Shown here in pieces: positions 58,671 to 64,000 of a stretch of 64,000 nt of DNA. Position numbers and translations under genes: made by a program. The DNA is from Magnolia sinica. Taxonomy: Eukaryota; Streptophyta; Magnoliopsida; Magnoliales; Magnoliaceae. Location: contig NC_080590.1 of the NCBI RefSeq assembly GCF_029962835.1, positions 65,812,501 to 65,876,500 of the forward strand, given 5' to 3'. The notes below the pieces were generated by a model. That model was not told where the DNA came from. It saw only the letters and a list, made by a program, of their open reading frames with translations, and searched no databases. Each line of letters starts with the position of its first letter. Within the stretch, counting starts at the first letter, position 1.

Positions 58671-59664
58671 TTCGCCCTGGGAAGTTATTTGATACTCTGG
58701 CTGACTATGACCCTTGATAGGCAGGCACTTAGAAATTGAACATGTGAAAAATATTAACTTAAATGAAACCGACTAGATTACGGAAGGCACAAACGATAAG
58801 TTACAGTCTAAAAAAATGATTTTTTTTTTTTTTTTTTTGAACGATCCTGACCACTGATTCATGAACACTTTTTCTGAAATAAGACCGTTGGATATTTTTC
58901 AATTTTAACCGTTCTATAAATATCAAGATATTTAATTGTTACATAAATAAATGTGAGTAATTTTTTGTACACGGCACATCTAATCTAATACCCATAATTT
59001 GGAAGGTTTTGTTTAAATTAATTGTATTCCAAGTATGCAATTTCTCAATAATTTCTAATTGCCTGCGTGTCATCCATCACGGTCTGCCAGAGCATCAAAG
59101 TATTTCTCGGACGCCCTTTCTCACAAAATAAATACTAGAGCGATTTGCGCGTGTAGAATCAGTTGGGTTGAATTGCGACCAATGCGCAAACATGTCACAT
59201 ATGTGTTGAATCCTGGCCTTTCATTAGATATTCCTCACTGTTGAACTAATATGATCTAAAATTCACAGTTCTCTGCTATGTAATTGTGCTACACATATAT
59301 GAGAAAAAAATGAATGCCTGGGAAACAAGATAACCAGTGGAGGTCATCCATTAATACACGAGGGGTACAAATGATCAACGATCCAGTCTGATTATTAGGA
59401 TGTCGTGTTTTCACAAGAGGCTGCACCCAATAAATGGACCCGATCATTTGTACGTGATTCAAATTCTGCACGTGCGTCGAAAATTCGTACTTCAATTTTC
59501 ACTATAACGTCTCTTCTCACTATAACGTCTTCCTATGCACCACACTCGCCTCGCCAACCCTTCACGAGACTAACGTGCACACTACTCTTCATAACACCCC
59601 TTTCCCGCCACCACCCTCCCCATTTGCTGATCCCCACACGCTCAACACCTATCTGCCCGTCGAT

Positions 59665-60081
59665 ATGGACTCGCATGGCGATGAAACGTCCGAGAAGACG
59701 TGGGACCCACGTCAAGGGCCCACTAAGAATGGGCTCCATGTGGACACCAGTGGTAAGCGTGCGGCACGGCCCAGAGACGAGCCAGGCGGTGCGGGCCCAC
59801 CACCAACGGTGGGGAGTGTGCCATGTGGTGCGTGTAAGTTCTTACGACGTAAGTGCATTAGTGGGTGCATCTTTGCGCCTCACTTTGGGTCGGATCAGGG
59901 TGCAGCCCGGTTTGCAGCAGTGCACAAGGTATTCGGTGCTAGCAATGTTTCCAAGCTATTACTGCACATACCGGCCAACCGACGGCACGATACGGTCGTT
60001 ACCATATCTTATGAGGCACAGGCGCGGCTTTCTGACCCTGTTTATGGATGTGTCTCCACCATACTTGCCCTACAACAACAG
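59665..60081 (+). CDS. LOB-domain (LBD/ASL) transcription factor, exon 1
   Basis: LBD proteins are plant-specific nuclear DNA-binding regulators of organ boundaries, lateral roots and vascular development. This exon of 139 codons encodes the LOB domain. The zinc-finger-like CX2CX6CX3C block is [16 protein letters not shown] (residues about 57-72). The GAS block starts at [20 protein letters not shown] (about 88-107), and the start of the leucine-rich coiled coil is [16 protein letters not shown]. It ends with CAACAACAG before GT, the intron position shared by the family (after LQQQ), in phase 0. The wording is closest to the LBD16/18/19/20 class I proteins. I chose the ATG at 59665 (MDSHGDET); an in-frame ATG at 59575 would add 30 residues of proline-rich sequence unlike LBD N-termini. 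Exon 2 (VxxLQAQL...) is not found before 64000, so the gene is partial here or has lost its 3' end. Confidence 0.93.
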
Positions 60082-60606
60082 GTTCTTCCACCATTTCTCT
60101 TTTCTTTTTTTCTTTTTCTTTATTTATTTATTTATTTATTTTTTAAAAAAAATAAAATTTGAAGGGTCCGGTTGGGGATGTGCCCTACCATCATGTATTT
60201 TCAAAACTCATTTTATCTATCAGTTGAGTGATCTAATTTTTGGCTAGGATTGAAAAATCAGTTCCATTAATCATAGTTCAAGTGGACCGCATAATTGAAA
60301 ATAATATACAAGGGTGACACTCACCCTACAAACTGTTTATATTGATGTGGCCCACCTAAATAAGGAATGAGCTTGGTTTTCGGATCCTATGCCTAAATTC
60401 TTGTGTCATGTAATAGTTTAATCAGATTTCACATAACCATCATGGTCGGCCCAATAAAAATCAACGATACACATCACTTTCTTAAATGCTTTTTTAATTT
60501 AGTTCACCTCAATGGCTGATATTTAAGCTGTGCGCCTAACATGATTAGACATTTGGTGGATAAGGTGAATTTCACCTAAATATGATGGGGGAAGTTGGCA
60601 AAAGAC

Positions 60607-60651
<45 letters not shown>

Positions 60652-60763
60652 CTAATGTGTTAAACGTAATGGATGGTCTAGATCTGTCAATTGAGCATGT
60701 CTAAACCTAATGGATGGTCTAGATCTATCAATCGAGCATGTCTAACTGTTTCAATACAAATAG
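60082..60763 (+). other. Start of the LBD intron and following non-coding DNA
   Basis: A GTTCTTCC donor begins here, followed by a T-rich tract with TTTA repeats (60085-60160). No exon 2 is recognised. It contains a long (CT)n microsatellite (60606-60649) and a 41-bp two-copy tandem repeat of AATGGATGGTCTAGATCT (about 60669-60745). Confidence 0.6.
60606..60649. repeat. (CT)n microsatellite
   Basis: About 22 uninterrupted CT units. Confidence 0.97.
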
Positions 60764-60811
60764 GAGCACCATAACTTATGGTGCTCTGAGAATACTGAAG
60801 CATTTCTCTAC

Positions 60812-60813
<2 letters not shown>

Positions 60814-60891
<78 letters not shown>
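60814..60891. repeat. Compound (AT)n-(GA)n microsatellite in the left arm
   Basis: About 20 AT units run directly into about 18 GA units. The inverted equivalent, (CT)n followed by (AT)n, is at 63391-63460 in the other arm. Confidence 0.95.
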
Positions 60892-60894
<3 letters not shown>

Positions 60895-61234
60895 CGCTCA
60901 GCTATGTACCAGTTCGCATGTCATTACGTGCGAACCTTCCTATCAACCGTTAGATAAGGTAGGCGGTCTGGATGAAGGCGCTCTTAGCGCGAGCTTTAAA
61001 AAGCGCGTTTTCTTCTTTCGCATGCCTCTTCATCCACCCTCCGAAAGATGCGGTGAAAGCCTATTCACATAAAATTCTTCCGCTGGGATGCTAGGTGGGT
61101 TCCACCAAGATGTTAATGATAAATCTACACCGTTCATATATTTTTTAAAATAATTTTTTTGCTATGAACCCAAAACTGAGGTAGGTCATATTCTCAAGTG
61201 GGCCACACAGTATAACTTCACGATCCATGCCCAT

Positions 61235-62150
61235 GCGCATCATATGTATGCTTGATATGAGGAGTGATTGATCATAGCACATGCCATTAGGCAGATTATT
61301 ATGGGATTCCTTGATAAGAGGAGTTGTCCACATGAGCGCACGGTACGCGTAGGATTGCTGCATGACTAGATAGTGTGATTTATGCATCTCATATTTGTGT
61401 GATATGATTTCTATATGCCCTAGCGACATCAGGGCCATAGCCTCCACAAGCATATCTTGGATGCCAGGATTGGATACCGAAAATATAGTTACTAGCATCA
61501 GGGCTCCATAGATGTCCCTGGGTGAAAATACCTAAACCCGATGGTACTAGATGATGACTCAAATGTCGAGACCGAGTGAATATATAAGTGCACGAGGGCC
61601 GAATACCAGGAGGCTGTGTCTCCCACTATGTCGTGGTCGGTTGGAAGGGGGTGTGGCCTTACCCGCCCGAGAGTAGGGGGAATTACTAGGCTGAGTCTGA
61701 CCAGCTTGTAAATGGGTCCGCTATTGGTATGCCGGATAGGTATTGGCAGGCTATTGGTCAGGTGGATAGTGATGTTTCCTACACTCACTTAGACTGCGTG
61801 CCTGAAGAAGGGGTAATGCCATTTGGAGTGTACTAGACCCCGATGATTATCCAGATGGAGAACTATACTTATACTTGATGCTCTAGTGATGAGTTGCATT
61901 GATATGTGGATTCAGATGAGGATTGGTATGCTTGAGTTGCATCTCGCATCGTATGGCCGACATTATTCATGTCTTGCATCGCATGGCCTTGGTATGGCTG
62001 ACATCATTCATGTCTTGCATCACATGGCCTTGATATGACTGATAGTATTCATGCCTTGCATTACATAGCCTTGGTATGGTTGATTGCATTCATGGACTTA
62101 CTAGTATATTCTGCATTACTCCGATATTGCATTCTGAGCACGGTTATATT
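61235..62150 (+). repeat. Fragment of a Tekay-type LTR inside the inverted-repeat element
   Basis: The sequence parallels 14510-15290 of the solo LTR in the same orientation. Shared landmarks are CCTAGCGACATCAGGGCCATAGCCTCC, ATAGATGTCCCTGGGTGAAAAT, GTCGTGGTCGGTTGGAA and GGTATTGGCAG. The complement of the same block occurs at 7640-7960. Short GCATGGCCTTGGTATGGCTGA repeats follow (61960-62085). No gene is present. Confidence 0.85.
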
Positions 62151-62179
62151 CCGTAAAACAAGCATACATATGAACCTCT

Positions 62180-62730
62180 GTGGTGATGTGGATTTCCTGC
62201 GAAAGCCTTTGGCAGGAAGTTCCTGGGCAAGGATGCTGGGTGGGGCCCACCACCATGTTTTTAGAAAATATACTCCGTTCATCCGTTTTGCAAGCTAATT
62301 TTAGAACAAGTGACAAAAAATGAGGTGGATCCAAGACTCGACTAGGCCACACGAGAGGAAACAGTATGGTTTTAGTGAGAACCGTTAAAACATTTTTATG
62401 ACCACAAAAGCTTTTTTTTCAGGATAAATTTTCTATATTTTCACTTCATCCCTATGTTAATGACCTTATAAATGGTTTTGATGACATATAAACATCAAGG
62501 CAGAGCCCAGGAAGGTTTTAACAGTAGGTATTTCTTTCTCCAATTTTCCCTCTCATGTGGCCCACTTTAGTTTTGGATCCACCTCATTTTTGGTCGATTT
62601 TCCTAAAATGAGCTCGACAAACGGATGAACAGAGTATATTTTGTAAAAACATGGTGGTGGGCCCCACCCAGCATCCTTGTGTAGGAACTTCTTGCGAAAG
62701 GCTTTCACGGGAAATCAAATCTGCCCCTAA
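62180..62730. mobile_element. Small foldback element (MITE-like) with ~190-bp arms
   Basis: The left arm (about 62188-62365) has GATTTCCTGCGAAAGCCTTT, GGATGCTGGGTGGGGCCCACC and AAAATGAGGTGGATCCAA. The right arm (about 62555-62725) carries the inverted equivalents, in reverse order. About 180 bp separate them. No protein is encoded. Borders and target duplication are not resolved. Confidence 0.7.
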
Positions 62731-63387
62731 TGACGCACGCAATTTACAAAGTTCGTTGAAAATATAGGTGAGGCCAACCATGATGTTTTTGAGAAATTTA
62801 CCCCATCCATCCATTTTTCCTTATCATTTCAAGGCATTATTCCAAAACTGAGGCAGATCCAAATCTCAAGTGGACCACACCAAAGGAAGTAGCAGTGATA
62901 ATGATTCTCACCGTTAAATATTTTTTTAGGACCCATCATGATATTTATTTGACATCCAACCTGTAGATTAGGTCATGCAGACCTAGATGATGGAAAAAAA
63001 AAAAAAAAAAAAACAAATATCAGCTTGATCCAAAATTTTGGTAGCGCCAGGAAGTTTTTAATGGTGAGAGTTCAATCAACACTGTGTGGCCCACTTGAGA
63101 ATTTGACTTACCTTAGTTTTGGGTTCATACCATAAAATTATTTTTAAAAATGTATGGATGGTGTGGATTTATCATTAAGATCTTGGTGGGACCCACCTAG
63201 CATTCCAGCAGAAGAATTTTATGTGAATAGGCTTTCGTTGCATCCTTTGGAGAGTGGGTGAAGAGGCGTGCGAGAGAAGAAAACTCGCTTTTTTAAGCTC
63301 GCGCTAAGAGCGCCTTTATCCAGACCGTCTACCTTATCCGACGGTTGAGATGAAGGTTCGCACGTATTGACGTGCGAACCGAGCATT

Positions 63388-63390
<3 letters not shown>

Positions 63391-63460
<70 letters not shown>
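63391..63460. repeat. Compound (CT)n-(AT)n microsatellite in the right arm
   Basis: About 21 CT units followed by about 14 AT units, the mirror of the array at 60814-60891. Confidence 0.95.
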
Positions 63461-63463
<3 letters not shown>

Positions 63464-63511
63464 GTGGAGAAATGATCCAGTGCTTCCAAACCACAAGGTA
63501 TAGTGCTATAA

Positions 63512-64000
63512 TTAAATTTGGAAACATGGAAAGTTCTATCACTTGATCTGTACCTTCCATTCAATCAAGCTAATAATCATGGCTCACTGGGCAAAAGAAA
63601 TAAATAAAATCATGCTGATTGGATGATTCACCATTCTATATCTATGCCCTTTTACCCTGTAGACCAGAAGGATGGTTTGGACCTAAAGGACGGTCCTGAT
63701 CAATGGATTGGGACCATCCACATTTCTGACAGCACTGGATAGAGTACGGTGGGACTGGGTGCGAAGATTTCACCTATTGGGCGACAGTGTGGCTTGTAAT
63801 ATCATGGCTAAATAAAATGGGCAATAATACATGATCAACGAACCAAAAGTCCCTTTTATGGTTAGGACCAGCCGATCAATGCAGATCTTTCGATATGGCC
63901 ACTTATAACGGGGCCCGCTGGATAAACGGTTTCGACCGTCGAGGGTCGGTCTGATCTATATTGTCTTAGCGGGTCTCATCTGTTTTAGCATGACATTCAA
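63512..64000. other. Non-coding DNA to the window edge
   Basis: I see no gene, no LBD second exon and no terminal repeat here. Short phrases such as GATGGTTTGGAC and GGGACCATCC resemble the general non-coding style of this genome. Confidence 0.5.

Larger units (their letters stand above)
58180..59105. repeat. Diverged direct duplication upstream of the LBD gene
   Basis: Segment 58180-58380 and segment 58845-59105 share, in order, GATCCTGACC or AATCCTGACC, TTCATG(G/A)AC, AAGAC(A/C)(G)TTGGA, TAATAC(T/C)CATAATTTGG and the block CATCCATCAC...CTG(G/C)CAGAG...TAAAG or TCAAAG. The spacing is about 665-720 bases. No coding content is seen in either copy. Confidence 0.7.
60764..63511. mobile_element. 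Inverted-repeat element (MULE-like or foldback) with ~430-450-bp arms
   Basis: The left arm (about 60764-61214) and right arm (about 63080-63511) are inverted copies. They share, from the tips inward, AGCAC, CATTTCTC(T/C)ACGA, (AT)n, (GA)n, CGTGCGAACC, GGCGCTCTTAGCGCGAG, the block around AGCATCCCAGC, and GGCCCACTTGAGAA. No transposase is seen. Clear target duplications are not found, so the class is uncertain; long arms suggest a Mutator-like or foldback element. The tip of the left arm is a perfect hairpin with 11-base arms (GAGCACCATAA) around one base. The interior holds a Tekay LTR fragment and a second inverted-repeat element. Confidence 0.75.

Noticed and set aside
59405-60247. 280-aa open frame overlapping the LBD exon
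   Set aside because: It is in another frame from the LOB domain and contains low-complexity tracts; a shadow of the GC-rich LBD exon.
1-64000. rRNA, intact tRNA genes or organellar insertions
   Set aside because: None seen on either strand by eye; no extended conserved RNA sequence recognised.

Overview
This window looks like plant nuclear DNA dominated by transposable elements. The evidence is tRNA-primed Ty1/copia and Ty3/gypsy elements of plant lineages, a CACTA transposon carrying plant gene pieces, and a LATERAL ORGAN BOUNDARIES domain (LBD) gene. The many GTGGGCCCCACC-type phrases in the non-coding DNA resemble magnoliid genomes, but that placement is only an impression.

Layout. Positions 1-24898 hold a four-level nest. 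A Tat-type gypsy element (17979-24898, minus strand) is interrupted by a copia element (1-17978, minus, running off the left edge). The right LTR of that copia is split by a long-LTR Tekay/Del-type gypsy element (6589-17316, minus), which itself carries a related solo LTR in the opposite orientation (11415-15741, with CCTAA duplications). Positions 24899-25728 and 34335-37452 contain two diverged copies of an unidentified ~800-bp unit. Between them sits a complete 8.6-kb CACTA element (25729-34334, TSD CTT). The second unit copy is split by a copia solo LTR (35241-37074). A 3.5-kb LTR-like block follows (37453-40920). Next comes a decayed Tork-type copia (40921 to about 58060, plus strand), interrupted by an unclassified 2.3-kb insertion and by a full-length 12-kb Athila-type gypsy (44319-56361, minus, TSD TGAGG). 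The two Athila LTRs differ at only about 1% of sites. The only resident host gene I recognise is LBD exon 1 at 59665-60081 (plus). Downstream of it lie a 2.7-kb inverted-repeat element and mirrored microsatellites.

The most notable object is the CACTA element. It contains no transposase that I can recognise. Instead it carries pieces of at least five unrelated host genes: PRP8, a MORF/DAG organellar RNA-editing factor, AP-2 alpha adaptin, the MOCS3/CNX5 adenylyltransferase and ubiquitin protease UBP14. All are on the minus strand, most as exons still flanked by splice signals. A TATA box, a CT-rich leader and a first exon with a GT donor stand at the right end. This is the architecture of a Pack-CACTA element that could express a chimeric transcript.

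The retroelements do not act together. They record successive insertions, with the Athila element the youngest by LTR similarity and the Tork copia among the oldest. The LBD gene is the one likely functional unit, and its second exon is not visible before the window ends.
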